DNA from: Vanilla planifolia
Taxonomy: Eukaryota; Streptophyta; Magnoliopsida; Asparagales; Orchidaceae
Direction of reading: 5' to 3'
NCBI GenBank assembly: GCA_023846275.1
Contig: JAIUJO010000144.1
Span: 439,001-503,000 of the forward strand
DNA: 64,000 nucleotides
Below the pieces are notes generated by a model, which was not told where the DNA came from, ran no database searches, and was given only the letters and a program-made list of their open reading frames with translations. How positions within the stretch are numbered: the first letter of the stretch is position 1; every line of letters begins with the position of its first letter. The translations under genes were made by a program, and so were the position numbers. This document shows positions 26,895-39,383 of this stretch, piece after piece.

Positions 26895-29375
26895 GAAAGA
26901 AAAAAAGGATAAATTGAAAAAAATGAAATATAACAAAATAAATATGGCATAGAGATCAAATGAAGAAAGATTTAAGTTTTCACAATAACAAGAAAAATTT
27001 AGAGCAAGCAAATTTGAGAAAAAATACAAATACTACTAGAAAGGATTACTCCAAGATAATAAGGAGATCAAGTGCAACATTCTTAATCATTAAATTATGT
27101 GCAAAGTAAAATATCTCATAAACTGTGTCAAAACTATAAAAAAAGCCATTTCAAAATACATAAAAAAATTAGTTATTTAATTAGATGGAGCTTATCAACA
27201 GCAATCAATCAACATTTGTTTCATTTTTATCGTACATCATTTTCAATTAATTTAATTTCCTAAAATATGTAAGATCAAATAACATGAAATTATTATTTAA
27301 ACATTAACTAAATATATATCAAATTACATGAGAGAAGAAATATAGTATCATAATAACATAACTAAATTGAAATAAACATTTTGAAGGCATTAGATAAATT
27401 GCATTGAAAAGTTATATTCTAAGATGCTATGGAGTTTAAAAAGGTATTCTATATCTTGAAATTACGTACAAATTAAAATTTCACATAAAACATTCCAAAG
27501 CTCTAGAAAATAGAACATTTAAAAATGTGTCAATGAATAAATATATATCACAGTTGAATTGCAATATATTTAGGAGATTGAGTGTAATATTCTCAATGGT
27601 CAAATTAGGTATGAATTAAATAAAGTAATTAGGAATGGAGAAAACCTTAGAAAATAAAAGTTTTTAAAAAATGTAAGGGAATATTTAGCATGATAGTGCT
27701 CATCAAGATAACCCTAATGATATTAGTTTTATCTCATGAGGATTATATTTTGGCTTACTATTACTTTCTTAATTAAAGCAATATAATATAACTAAAGTAA
27801 AATGATATAGTTGTCACACGAGAGTAGAATTTGAGTTTTATAGTCATAAAGAATGTAAAAGGGAGAAATTTGAAAATTTGTGATAATTTATGTAATAATG
27901 TGCACACAAAGATATTAAGGAGATAAAACGTAATGTCCTCAATCATTAAATCATGGACGAATCAAAATCTCTCTAAAAGTACATCAAAATTGATAAAATT
28001 AAAATACCTAAGAAATATTAAAATCAATATTTAATTTGATTAACCTTCTTAATAGAAGTTCAATGAAGTTCTTTTCATCTCGATAAAATGTCATTTAGCT
28101 TTATTATGAGGAAGGTATGTATTAAAGCTAAAATAAAATGACTTGAGGTAATGTAAAATAAATAAATCAAAGCAATGTAAAGGTTGCTCAAGAAGCAATT
28201 TAATATTAAACAATAATATAAACAAAATTGCAAGAAATGAGTAACTATAAGAGAAAGGAACATTCCTTGATACTAAAGTGATCAATAATAACATCCTCAA
28301 TCTTTAAATCATGTACAAATTCACATGTGCCTAAGGTACACAAAAATGCTAAAGATTGCCATTTAAAAATATAAATGCAAAAATTTAGTTAGGTAGAGGC
28401 TCTTAAGAATAGCACAATGATGTTTATTTTGACTCAATCAGTCCTTATTATAAATTAATAAAAATTAAAATGTAAATAATTATAAATAAATACAAATTGT
28501 TACGTTAATAATGAAATAATTAATAATAAATATAAAATGAAATAAATTAAAGCAATTCAATATAACTGAATCAAAGCAATATGAAGTTCACATAGGAGGA
28601 GTTGGAGACTTTTAAAAAAATGATCAAATCAAAGTAAAAGCAAACTAAACAAAATAGGAAAGAATCTAGGAAACCTACATTTAGGATGCTAAGTAGATTG
28701 AGTACAATGTCATGAATCTCCAAATTAGGTTTTAATCAAAATTCCTCATAAAGAAGGCAAAAACAATAGAAAATAAAATATCTAAAAAACCAAAAAAAAT
28801 ATTTATTTGTATGAAGCTTGTAAATATATGTCTATGGACATTTATTTTATCTCTATCTAACCTTTTTTTAAAGTTTCACTAATTACTAATATAAGTAAGC
28901 ATAAATAATAATACAATATAATATTAATGTTCTATAAATTTGCAAAATAACTAAAATAAGATAAATTTAGTCAATTTAATATAGCCAACAAATAGTGATG
29001 TGAAAGGACACTTGAGAGGACTATAAAAGTGTCATAGTAATAGAAGAAAATCAAATTCAAACATTTGAAGAAATAAGATAAGCCATATGAGAAGGAGCTC
29101 ATCGAGAAAACTATGCCAACTTTTACTTCAACATCACCGACCTCAATTGCGATTATATCGAATCTCTACAACAAACAAGCATAAATAAATATAAATTATT
29201 TTTTAAATATTAAGTATATATATATATTGAAATTTAAATAAGACAAATTGAAGTAGTATAATATCACCAAATTAAAGGGATTTAAAGGCCACACGAGATG
29301 AGATTTAGAGTTTCATATTAATATAATAAAATCAAAATAAAAATTTATAGAAACAATAATAATTTTATGATAAAG

Positions 29376-31597
29376 TGAAGTAAAATAAGTATGTTAAATT
29401 TTAAATAATGGGATGAATTAATGGTTTTAAAATATTCTTTCAAATTTTTTATAAATTTTTTTTAAAAAAATTCTTTATAAAGCAATCTATATCTATAGAA
29501 AGCCATAATTTCTAATATATTAAGTTATAATTTTTTTAATAAAAAAGAGAATAAAAGTTGAAATGGTACTTTAAAATATTTTAGGTGATTCTTTTCAAAC
29601 TAAAAGCTACATCCACAACCCAAACAAAAGTCTAAAACAGCTCCACTATTAAATAGCTATACAACTTAAGGTATTGTCTTATAGTTTATCTCTAAGGTAT
29701 TTCACGTTTTTTCTTCTAGCTTGCCTCAAACTTATTTGCTTTTGAAGGTTCAACTATGATGTGCGATGACCCCAACTAAGTTTTGTAAGAGTTAAAACCA
29801 ATCTTGGGCGTTCACAAAAGTTAGGCCACCTGCACAAAAAGGTAATACAAAAATATATGAAGAAATAAATTTCCAATAAAAAATTGCAATATTTCTCATA
29901 CTTGATAATGAATAGAGAAGTGCATGAAGAGCTTATATTTTTACTGAGAATTAAGAAAAAGAAAGCTTTGAAGATTTGGGATAACTTGAAGAATTTGTAA
30001 TTTTGAGTAATAGTAAGCTATAAGCGCTACATGAAGAATGTTGTGCTTGTAGAGTATGATTGACATCTTAAATTTTTTCTTTAGGTTCTTTAGTCATTTG
30101 ATGAATATGTTAAGATTATATGGAAAATTGTTTGTCATGTATAGCAAAAAGCAAAAAAAAATATTTAAAAATTTTCTACAAAGGGGATATAATATTGTTT
30201 TTTTAAATAAAAGGTTATAATGCTTGTTTCAAAATAGCTAACACGATGGCTCAAATATTAGCTAGTTCATTAGCTATTAAAGGATATCAACGGTTGCCAG
30301 TGGATTCCATTCAAGATGTTCAAGATCAATAGTTCAAGGGCTATTAAAGATGGTGAGCTACAGATGATAGATAAACATGGATTACATCTATGCCATCACA
30401 TCAAGTTGGGTGAGTTTAGGATTGTTCGATAAGTCAATGGAAAATGCAAGAATAATGTCAAATATAGATTTCAAAAAGGAATGGTTTAGGATATCTAAAG
30501 GATAGATATGTCAAAAAGCGGAAACTATTAGGGCTATCCAATTAAGTTGGATGTGATTTTTCTCATTTTGTTATAGCAACAATGCAAAGCTATAGGCAAC
30601 ATGATTATAGCTATCTCATCAAGGATTAGATGAGAGAATTTGCCTATTATTTAGGTGTTTAGATGGTAAAGAACTTTTTTGTGACATTACAGGTGATGAG
30701 GACGTTTCTAACTTTTTAATATCTTTGTGGATGATAATGCAAGCTTAATCATGGGCTAACTCCTACCTTATGATTCTGGGATTCCACCAGTCTAGCCACT
30801 TGTATGCTTATGAGTTCATCATGCTAATGGGTCTGACGTAACCAATTTTCAAACCTAATTAGTGAAGCTTGATCCTTTGCCATACCCTAGCCAGGTTCAA
30901 AATGCACAATGGCAAAGATCAAGCTCAACTGGAATTCATTCCTCATGTTTCCTGAGAAAATGTTTGAGCATACTCATTCAAGCTTGGTTAAACCATAAGC
31001 TTTAAGCTAGACCACATACATGGAATTTTGTTTAAGATATTTTTTTCCTTTTTAATTATTAAAATTTTAATGAAATTAATTTTCTTAAATAATTTTAAAA
31101 AATTAATAATTGAGTTAGTATGAAATTTCTATTAGATGGATATGTAGTTTTAACCTAGAAAAAGGACTAAAAGACTCAAAAATGGAATCTTTTATGTTTC
31201 TTAAATCAAGAAATAGATTGAAAAAATTCTGATGACTAAGTACGATTTCAAAAGACTAAATGATTTAAAAATGGAATCTCAAGTTTCCAAAATGAAGGAA
31301 TAGTTCTCGTTGGATTTGAAGAAATTTGAATATTAAACTAGATCATATAATTAATAATTAATAAAATAAAATTCTATTTCATAGTATAAATAAAACCTTT
31401 TCAAATGTAATGTGTATGCCTTAAAATTTTGAAACTTACCAAATTCTGTAAGGTTGTTTGAAAATCACTTATTCAAAATTTTTAATAGTGAATGTTATGT
31501 TCTTTATGGTTAAGCCTTTTCCCACTAAACAATAAAATTAAAACAAAATACTAAAAATTTATAGCTTGACTCAATAAACACAAGTGCAACCTAAACA
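29376..31597 (-). repeat. Copy 2 3' LTR (~2.2 kb)
   Basis: The left edge TGAAGTAAAATAAG matches the LTR edge of copy 1 (TGAAGTAAAATGAG). The right edge is AACCTAAACA (minus strand TGTTTAGG), directly before the polypurine tract. Compared with the copy 1 LTR it has an extra central segment (about 30110-31240), which is also in the other LTR of this element. Confidence 0.78.
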
Positions 31598-31612
31598 TCT
31601 CCACCTTTTTTT
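31598..31612 (-). other. Copy 2 polypurine tract
   Basis: The minus strand reads AAAAAAAGGTGGAGA followed directly by TGTTTAGG, the LTR start. This junction is characteristic of plant copia elements and fixes both strand and LTR boundary. Confidence 0.75.
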
Positions 31613-31639
31613 ACCATGGCATCATAAACATATTTAGAA

Positions 31640-33185
31640 AATAAATCTCTAGCTTTTGGCCACACTTTACATTAACCTCTTTGTTCTCTTATTGTATGGT
31701 TTTTTCAACATTAATAAAGTCATGTAATAGTTAAAACATTATGCATGTGCTCAAAAGAAGATATATTTTTATGCCCTGAAAACTAAACCTATGACACTAG
31801 AAATTTTTGCATGGTCACGAAAAGAAAGTTTTACTTTTGAATTACAATTTTCTTTTTCGAAGAAGAAATCTAAATAGTCAATGGAATCCTTTGCAACACA
31901 AGCTTGAAGTAATTTATCTTCCTTTTCTCATCTTTTTTCATGGCAATGTTTAGAAGTTAAATTTTTTCTTTATAAATATTTTTCAACTTTTTATTTGTGG
32001 TCATTATGGAGATTAAAGAATTAATAACTTCTATGAAATTATTCCCATGAACTTTATAACGGCAAGAATTATCCTTGCAACTTCTTCTCCACTACATGTA
32101 CTTGATTTATCATTCTTTGCCATTAAAGAGCCATTCCAACATCCTTATATTTTGAAGTTGTAGCCTCAAAATCTTTTAATGTAATCCAAGTAGTCTAGAG
32201 AGGTTTCTTCTTCTAAATTCTCTTCTTTTTTTTTCTTCCATCCTTTTTTGTAATCATGTTGTGGACTTTTTTGTTGAGCATGCTTGGTTTCACCACGTTC
32301 ATAAGATTTTGGCACCTTTTTCCTTCCTCTTTTTCTTTTATCAATTCTTATTTACAAAAGTTTTGTCCAAATTTTAAGCTCAATCTTCTACATGAAAGTT
32401 TAACTCCTCTTCTAAATCAATACAAGAGATGGATGTCACATCCAATGATGTTTGGGTGGTCTAAATGCCCATATATCTTTCCTTGCTTCTTTCTTTAGCT
32501 AGCTTCTTGAAGCCTCCTCTTCAACTCTTCTGGTCATCTCAATCTTTATCATCAATTGCTTCCAAAGTAACTCATCTAACATTAGTTTATTTATGTCCTT
32601 GACTACTTTTATTACCATAAAAAGAGGAGCAAACTCTTTGGGTAGAATTCATATCATCTTTTTAATAAGATCTTCATTAGTAAAAACTTTTCCAAGATTT
32701 GCTAATCAATCACTAATATTTGTAAATTGCATAAAAATTTTCTTCATAGATTTTCTCAAATGCATTTCTGAAGCACCCATAATTATCTGTAAGCATATTT
32801 TTTTGGCATATTTAACTTATGAAGTTCCTTCAAAATTTACTTCTATCAATTCTAAACTTCATGTGCTCTACATAAGTTTAGAGCTTGATTAAATTTACTA
32901 GGTGACTGCCCTAATGATGGTTGTTCACTACTTTATCATTTAATTGTGCCATTCTCATATGGTTACAAGTAAATTCACAAACTAGATTAATCTCATTAGT
33001 GCAATAATGCTTACATAAATCACTTTGATTGGTTTTTGCTTCTTATAGTTCAAAGTTAGGTTTCTTATGAAAATTCTAAATCTTTTTTTCCAATATAAAA
33101 AAAATTCCCCTTTAAATAACATGGGGTATCTATGAGATAACCCTTCATTTAATGAGTCACAAATATAAATCTTGGGTGAAGTCAT
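31640..33185 (-). pseudogene. gag pseudogene, copy 2
   Basis: Copia-type gag remnant read leftward. The start (33185-32982, 67 codons open) carries LFKGEFFLYWKKRFRIF, matching the N-terminal gag motif of plant copia elements (family pattern: F.G.NF..WK.RM..FL). The UBN2 core (about 32890-32500) reads LANLGKVFTNEDLIKKM, then ILPKEF and LDELL, with two in-frame stops before a third at 32501. A lysine/arginine-rich stretch follows. Near 32240-32320 a weak knuckle remnant is possible (K-S-P-Q-H with lost cysteines). Then comes a linker with MAKND and NKKLKNIYKEK, like the coiled-coil linker of such gags. The C-terminal zinc knuckle seen in copy 1 is deleted near 31695. Not functional. Antisense openings at 32256-32498 and 32593-32892 are shadows of this gene. 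Confidence 0.8.
32500..32890 (-). other. UBN2 gag-domain remnant
   Basis: Minus-strand translation gives the characteristic order of the UBN2/retrotran-gag domain: a helix ending in F..I.D.LANLGK, then V(F/Y)TNED.IKK(M/I), ILPKEF.P, a lysine-rich stretch, then LDELL..(L/M) and a charged EEEA tail. Two in-frame stops interrupt it before the tail ends at a third. Known family role: capsid assembly around the element RNA. About 300 bp of this is absent from copy 1. Confidence 0.78.
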
Positions 33186-33342
33186 GTTGAAAAATTAAAA
33201 GTTTACAAAAAAAACTTAAATATTTTGATAAGAGCAAAAAAAGAGAGATTATAATTAAAATTTTTATTAAATAAAAACAAAAAATTAATTAAATTAAACA
33301 AAACAATTAAAACACATATGATAGATCATCCAAGCAATTTGA

Positions 33343-35223
33343 ATGGAATTTATTGTTCAAAATATCTTTATAAATATAATTTGGTCTTCGTAGAAAAGCA
33401 TTATTTACAGTTATTCTAATTCATAAACACAATTTTACAAATGTGGGATTGGCCAACCTAAAATGGGGAAATAAAAATTAACATGAAATAAATTTTGGTT
33501 AAAAGCATATAACATTTCCTATAGCTATTGTAGTGTAGAAAAAGTGGTAAGGAGCAGTACATTATGAAGAAAAGTGAGATAATAAAAGCTTAAAAGATTG
33601 AGACTTAATTGGAAGAATCTACAATTCGTAGCACAACTATGTCAATGGTCCTACCACGAGAATTTTTACCACCAGAATGCGATACAACATTTCTTTGAGA
33701 TCTTAATGTCTTATTCACATTAATTAGTAATTTTCATGAAGATATCTTTATAATGAAAAATATTTTTCATACCCATTAGAAAATAGAGGAGAAGCTATTG
33801 TGAAATCTTTTAAAAAATAACAAAAAAAAATTTCTAAATAAATTAAAGTATTTCCTCCAAAATAGCAAGTGAAACTGCACAAAGAATAGGCAACAAATTT
33901 TTTGTTATATGGGATTGATCAATTTGGTTGCATCTAGGGAAGATGTTCTCGATCATTTGACCAAGGGTTACAAAAGTAGAGGAGTTAGAGAAGGTTGGAT
34001 CAAGACTAACTTGATCTTGGCCATCTAACGAAGTATGGCGAGTTTTGGATCCTTCTCTTAATCAATGATAAAAGAAAAATCGATCATAACTAATGGATTC
34101 AAAAAAGATAGATCTGGGCCATCTAATTCATTTATAGCTAATTCAAAAAGAGAAATGAATTAAAGCCATATGATTAACTTGATCGTGATCTTTCTCATAT
34201 GATTCATGGATACAAGTAAAAAATATAAGTAGGCATGTTTGTAGTCTTCGAATTAGAGATAAGATGGGAGAAAATGCTGATCCTTTGTGCAATGATGTAG
34301 GAAAGACATTTGGCTACTTGCTTAGGAGGAAAAAAGTTTTTGATCTTTGTATTATCTTTCATAGGATGATAATATGATTTGCCATAAGGTTAACTCCCAT
34401 ATATGATCTTAGGATTTAACCATCTAGGTTACTTGTATGCCAACAAGTTTAATATGGCAATGGGTTTAACCTATATTATTTGCATTCTTGATCTACCCAA
34501 CCTTATCCATTTCCTAACATTACCAAATTTTAGGATGCCCAATGGCCATGATCAAGCACCACCTGATTAAGTTCTAGTAGTCTCTTAACCAAATGTTTGT
34601 GTGTACATTTTTTGGCTTCTTCAGCCTAAGAGCTTTGAACTTGGCATTTACTTTTGTTGTGCCTTAACATAGTTTTTACTTTTTTAATTAAGAAAATTTA
34701 AACAAAATTTTTTTTCAAATTCAAATAAAGTTTAATAGTTGTCAAAATATAGAATTTGATAACTATGCATAAGTATAATTTAATAAAAAATATTAATAGA
34801 TTAAGAAATGGAATAATATTTGTTTCTTAAATCAAGGAAAGGATTAAATAAATTTGTATAGCTAGGTAGGCTTTTAAAAGATTAAAAGATGTAATAATGG
34901 AATTCTATGCTTCAAATATCATGGAATTATTCAAGTGGCATTTGAAAGTGTTATGATAAAGAAGTATGCCCTATGATTAATAATAAATAAGCTAATATTA
35001 TATTTCATAATAAAAAAGAAAATATTTTCAAAATTGATGGGCATGTCTTAGCTACCTGATGCTTCATGAACACTCAAAAGTACTTTAAAGACCATTAATT
35101 CACCATCTTTAAAAGTGTATGGCTTATTATTTACAAATAAACTTGTTTCACACTAAACAAGCCCATTAGAAAAAATGAAAAGTATCTAAGGCTTGACTCA
35201 TCAAATATGAAGCAATCCTATTG
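33343..35223 (-). repeat. Copy 2 5' LTR (~1.9 kb, inner edge deleted)
   Basis: Aligns with the left LTR of the same element and with the copy 1 LTR. At 33335-33345 the sequence jumps from CAAGCAATTTGA (aligned with internal sequence of copy 1 at about 19529) to ATGGAATTTATTG (aligned with about 19640, inside the copy 1 LTR). The primer-binding site and about 70 bp of the LTR end were therefore lost. The outer edge reads ATCCTATTG, a mutated version of CCTAACA. Satellite resumes immediately after. Confidence 0.75.
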
Positions 35224-35888
35224 AAAGTAGCATTGGAAAAATATTTAGGTTATTGAGCATAACCCCCTCAACTGTCAAATCATGTAAGATGCAAAGTAAC
35301 TCTTAAACAATGTCAAAACCTAAAAAAATTTAAAAATAGATATTTAATTCAATGTAACTCAATAAGGTCCAATGAGTCCAATGGGTTTCATCTTTATTGG
35401 ATATCATTTTAATTTACTATAATTTACAAAATCAAAATAGAATAAATAACAATAAATAAATTATTTCTCTAATATTAAGTAAAAATATATTTACTTAAAT
35501 GTGAAAAATATTGGTAATGTTGTATAGCAAAATAATGCTAATATAAAGGCAATGAGACAGTAGAGTTAGGCTTTTATTTTATTATAATCAAATTTAGGTG
35601 CAACATTTAAAGAAATAAAAAAACAACATATCAAAAATTTATATTCCACAATAGTCAAAACATAGAGTAAAAGATTCATCATTGTTAAATCATTTATGAA
35701 TCAAAATATCTAATTAAGCATTCCTTTATCCTTGAAAAAAATATCTAAAATACAAAAAAATATTAAGTGGGATGGAGCTCATCAAGACAAGTCTAATAAT
35801 ATTTTTTCGTCTCGATTGAACCTCGTTCAAAGTTACTATGATTTATCGAAGTAAATAAATACTAATTAAAATAAGTTGTTATTTTAGT

Positions 35889-35911
35889 AGTATACATATA
35901 TATATATATAA
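35889..35911. repeat. AT microsatellite
   Basis: TATACATATATATATATATA in the AT tail of a reverse monomer. Confidence 0.85.
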
Positions 35912-36520
35912 GCTGAAATGAGATATCTTGAATTAAAATGATATAACCAATGAAAAACATGTAAGTGCCATACGAAAAATTTTAGATTTAAATAGTAATG
36001 CAACAAAATAAATGTAAAACATTTGAAGTAATAACAATAATTATATAAGATAGGCCATTCCAAGATACTAAATATATCAAATGCAACATCTTCAATTGAG
36101 AAATCATGTACTAATTAAATTTTCTTCAAAAAATCGTAAAAAATCAAGAAAATAAAATATTTAAAAATTTATAAATTAACATTTAATTGGATGAAACTCA
36201 TCATGATTAGTATGATGAATGTTTGCTTAGCTTCAATTGAAACATGTTTTGAATTATGACAAATTGCTAAATTAATTAAGCACAAATAACAACAAATTAT
36301 TGTTTTAATAATAAGTAAATATATATTAAATAGGAAATGAGAAAATTTGAAGCAATGTAATTTAAGAAAAACAAAGGCATGTGCAGAGCACAAGTTGAGA
36401 ATGAGAGTTAAATAATAACTAAACCACATGAAAGCAAAACAATTGAAGAAATGAGATAAAGTATGTACGAAAATTTCATTATACAATACTAAAGAGATCA
36501 AGGTTAACATCCTTGATCAT

Positions 36521-36660
36521 TTGTTAAGCTTGCGTCAACGAACTCTATACAATTAAATGTCCATTTTTATATTTTTATTTTTTCTTTATAGTTTTGGTAT
36601 ATTGTGTGAGTAATTTTGATTCATAACTAATTTGATGATTGAGAATGTTATCCTCGAACA
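36521..36660 (+). repeat. Micro-inversion: forward satellite fragment in reverse block
   Basis: About 140 bp reads in forward sense (AACGAACTCTATACAATTAAATGTCC, then GGTATATTGTGTGAGTAATTTTGATTC, ACTAATTTGATGATTGAGAATGTTATCC). Reverse monomers lie on both sides (CATCCTTGATCAT before; GTAATGTAAAGGACGCATGAGA after). Confidence 0.75.
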
Positions 36661-39345
36661 TCTAATTGAAATAAATCATAGTAATGTAAAGGACGCATGA
36701 GAACAGTTGGAATTTAATTACAATTAACAAAAATCTGTACAAAACATTTTATGAAATTAAAAAATTGAGAAAAAAATTTGCATTGCAAGATACCTAAGAG
36801 ATTGAGCATAATATCATCAAGCATCAAATCTTGTATTAATTGGAATGTCCAATAAAGCATGTCTAAACCCTAGAAAAAATATCTAATGATATAAAAAAAT
36901 TAGTTTGATAGAGCTTAACAAGATGAGTTTGGTGATGCTTTTTTAGTTTTGGCAAAATGTTGTTTATAATTATTTTAATTAACAAAATTATGAACATAAA
37001 TAATAATAAAAGAATTTTGTAATATTAATAAATTTTTTTATTATATTTAAAATGTCTTATATTGAAGCTACGTAACATAACCAAATCAATGCATGTAAAT
37101 ATCACACGAGAGGATATTTATTGTTTTATAGTAATATAAGCATCTCAAAGTAAAAAATGTGTAGAAATGATACAAATTATACAAGAAAGTTACATTCTAA
37201 GATACTACGGAGTTCTCGTGTAACTTCTAATGATGAAATCAAGTATAAATCAAAATATCTCACAAAGCATTCCAAAATCTTAGAAAAAATATTTAGAAAT
37301 TTTACAAGAATATTTAATTGGATAGAATTCGTCGATATGAGTCTAATGACGTTTGTTTCATCTCCATTGGGCCTTTCTTGAAATTACTTCAAATTATAAA
37401 ATTATTAAAGAACAAATAACAAAAAAAAATTATTTTCTTATTTTAAAATATTAATTAAAGAAAAAAGGAGGTTCATTGAAACAATACTATATAAGCAAGT
37501 AGAAGCGATATAATGGTTGCATGACATAATAGTTAGAGTAATATAATAATGCAATAAAATGAAAGAAAAAAAATTCAAAAAATCAAATAATTATACTAAA
37601 AAGTTTCATTCCAAAACACTATGGAGATGGAGCATAAATCCTTAAGTTTCCAAATGTCTTATAAAGCCTACAAAAATATTAGAAAGAATTGAATAATTTT
37701 AAAAAGGAATACTTGAGTGGATGTACCTTATCGTGATGAACCCAATGACTATTATTCCTTCGAAATTGAACATTGTTGTAATTTACTTTATTTATCAAAT
37801 GAAATAAAAAAATAACAACAAATTAATATTTTAGTAATAAATAAATAAATATTAAAGTTAAAAAAAATAAATATAGGCAATTTAATGAAAAAAAAAAATT
37901 ACATAAAATACAAATAAGTGAAGACATATTGTTAAAGGGCTATAAAATATGCCAAACTTTTAAAAAAACACTTAAAAATACAAATAGAATATTTAATTCG
38001 ATGGCACCCAGTGAGTTGATTGTAATGATGCTTATTTTGTCTTAATCAGACATTGTTTCTAGTTAAAGCAAATTGCAAAGGAAATTATATTAAATTATAA
38101 TATTTTTTAATATTAAATTGAGATTTAATAATATTGAAATAATAAAAATTGAAGTAATGTAATATTACAAAATCCAAGTAATATAAAGAGCACAGATGGG
38201 AAGATTTAGAATATCAATATGATATATTGATAGTAAAAAGAAAACTTTGTAGAAATGAGACAAATTATTAAGGGAATTTATATTCAAAATTACTAAGATC
38301 AAGTTTAACAACCTTGATCATCGAATTGATTATGGTTCATAATGACTTCCAAAGGGTTCCAAAACCATGAAGAAAAAAATAATAAAAGGGAGAATTAATA
38401 TCAAATTTTATTGAGCCCTTTGTGATAACAAAATAGCAAATAAGCAGAAATAATAATAATTTTTTTAGTAATTACTAAATACACATTAAAGATAAAACAA
38501 GATAAATTGATGCATTTATATAACTAAAACAAACTAATGCAAAGGTCATATAACAGGAGATTTAGATTAACATATTAATATATCAAATCAAAACAAACCA
38601 TTGAATGAAGATATTGTTTGAAAGAATTACATTCTAAAATACTAAGAAGATAGACTGTAGCATACTCGATTGTCAAATTAGGCATGAATAAAAATATCAT
38701 GTAAAATGTGTCGGTACTCTTAAAAAACTATTTAAAAATAACATAACTAGTTTATAATTGCAAGGACATCATTGAGTTGATTCGAATAACATTTATTTTA
38801 ATATTATCTAAATATAACATAACGCCAAAATAATAAAAAAATCTAGTTATGTAATATATCCAAACCATTGTGACTATTAGTAGCATAACAAAATTGACGA
38901 AAGTCAATTGAAGAAATGTGAAAAATAATCCCAAAAATTTTAATTAGATAATTTTCAAAAAATCAATTACAGCATCCCACAATGTTTAAACATTTGTGAA
39001 ATGAAATACCAAATAAAGTTCTCAAAAATACAAGAGTATTAAGTATTTTAAATATAACAATATATAACTTGATGCAGCTCATTGAGAGAAGTCTAATGAC
39101 ATTTGTTTTCTCTAAATCTAATATTATTTATGTTACTATAAATTATAAAAAAAGTTAAAATTAAATAAAATTAATTTATTATTTGAATATTGAACATGTA
39201 TTTGTTAACGTTAAAATGACACAAATTGAAGTTATATAATAAAGAAAAATAAAAGAATTAATGAAAATTAGCAAAATTTAGAGTTAAATAATCATATAAA
39301 CAAATCAACAGAATCATTTTTGAGAAAAAAGATTTATTGTGAGGA

Positions 39346-39383
39346 AAGTGTAATCTCCTAGAACAAGTGTAATCTCCTAGATC
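39346..39383. repeat. 19-bp tandem duplication
   Basis: AAGTGTAATCTCCTAGAAC is followed at once by AAGTGTAATCTCCTAGATC, two copies differing at one base. A recent slippage event within the block that normally reads GAGTGTAACATCCTCGATC. Confidence 0.9.

Larger units (their letters stand above)
20688..29375 (-). repeat. Satellite array, block B (reverse)
   Basis: The same ~415-bp satellite in the opposite orientation: the plus strand reads blocks such as GGTCACATGGAAAAAGAATTAGAG and CTCATCAAGATGAGTCCAATGG. Dyad anchors fall near 20830, 21165, 21870, 22280, 22690, 23110, 23570, 24045, 24460, 25270, 25945, 26355, 26770, 27195 and 27705. Several monomers are shortened by deletion. No gene, RNA gene or other element was seen. 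Confidence 0.88.
29376..35223 (-). mobile_element. LTR retrotransposon copy 2, copia-like, gag-only, decayed
   Basis: Minus-strand element of about 5.85 kb inside reverse satellite. It has a 3' LTR (29376-31597), a polypurine tract, a gag pseudogene and a 5' LTR (about 33343-35223). The two LTRs align along their length: GGATGATAAT near 30735 and 34355, TGCTAATGGGTCTGAC near 30825 against GGCAATGGGTTTAACC near 34455, and CACTAAACAA near 31522 and 35150. They differ heavily, so insertion is old. TAAAG (29371-29375) precedes the left LTR and AAAG follows the right one, a possible eroded 5-bp target duplication. The internal part is ~1.75 kb with gag only. G+C is visibly higher than in the satellite. 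Confidence 0.82.

Noticed and set aside
32593..32892. 99-codon plus-strand open frame
   Set aside because: It is antisense to the gag pseudogene, whose minus-strand frame shows the UBN2 motifs. The plus frame is a shadow.
17693..35223. pol domains (protease, integrase, reverse transcriptase, RNase H)
   Set aside because: I looked for the usual motifs between the LTRs on the minus strand of both elements and saw none. The space between gag and the polypurine tract is too short.
29371..35227. A perfect target-site duplication for copy 2
   Set aside because: TAAAG on the left and (G)AAAG on the right are suggestive, but the right LTR edge is mutated, so the exact 5-bp duplication cannot be fixed.
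36169..36510. The longest open frame in the window (113 codons, minus strand)
   Set aside because: It lies wholly within a reverse satellite monomer, is rich in Phe, Leu, Ile and Cys as any A/T-rich random frame would be, and is not kept open in sister monomers. The same applies to the open frames at 3094-3387, 22458-22733 and 51883-52152.
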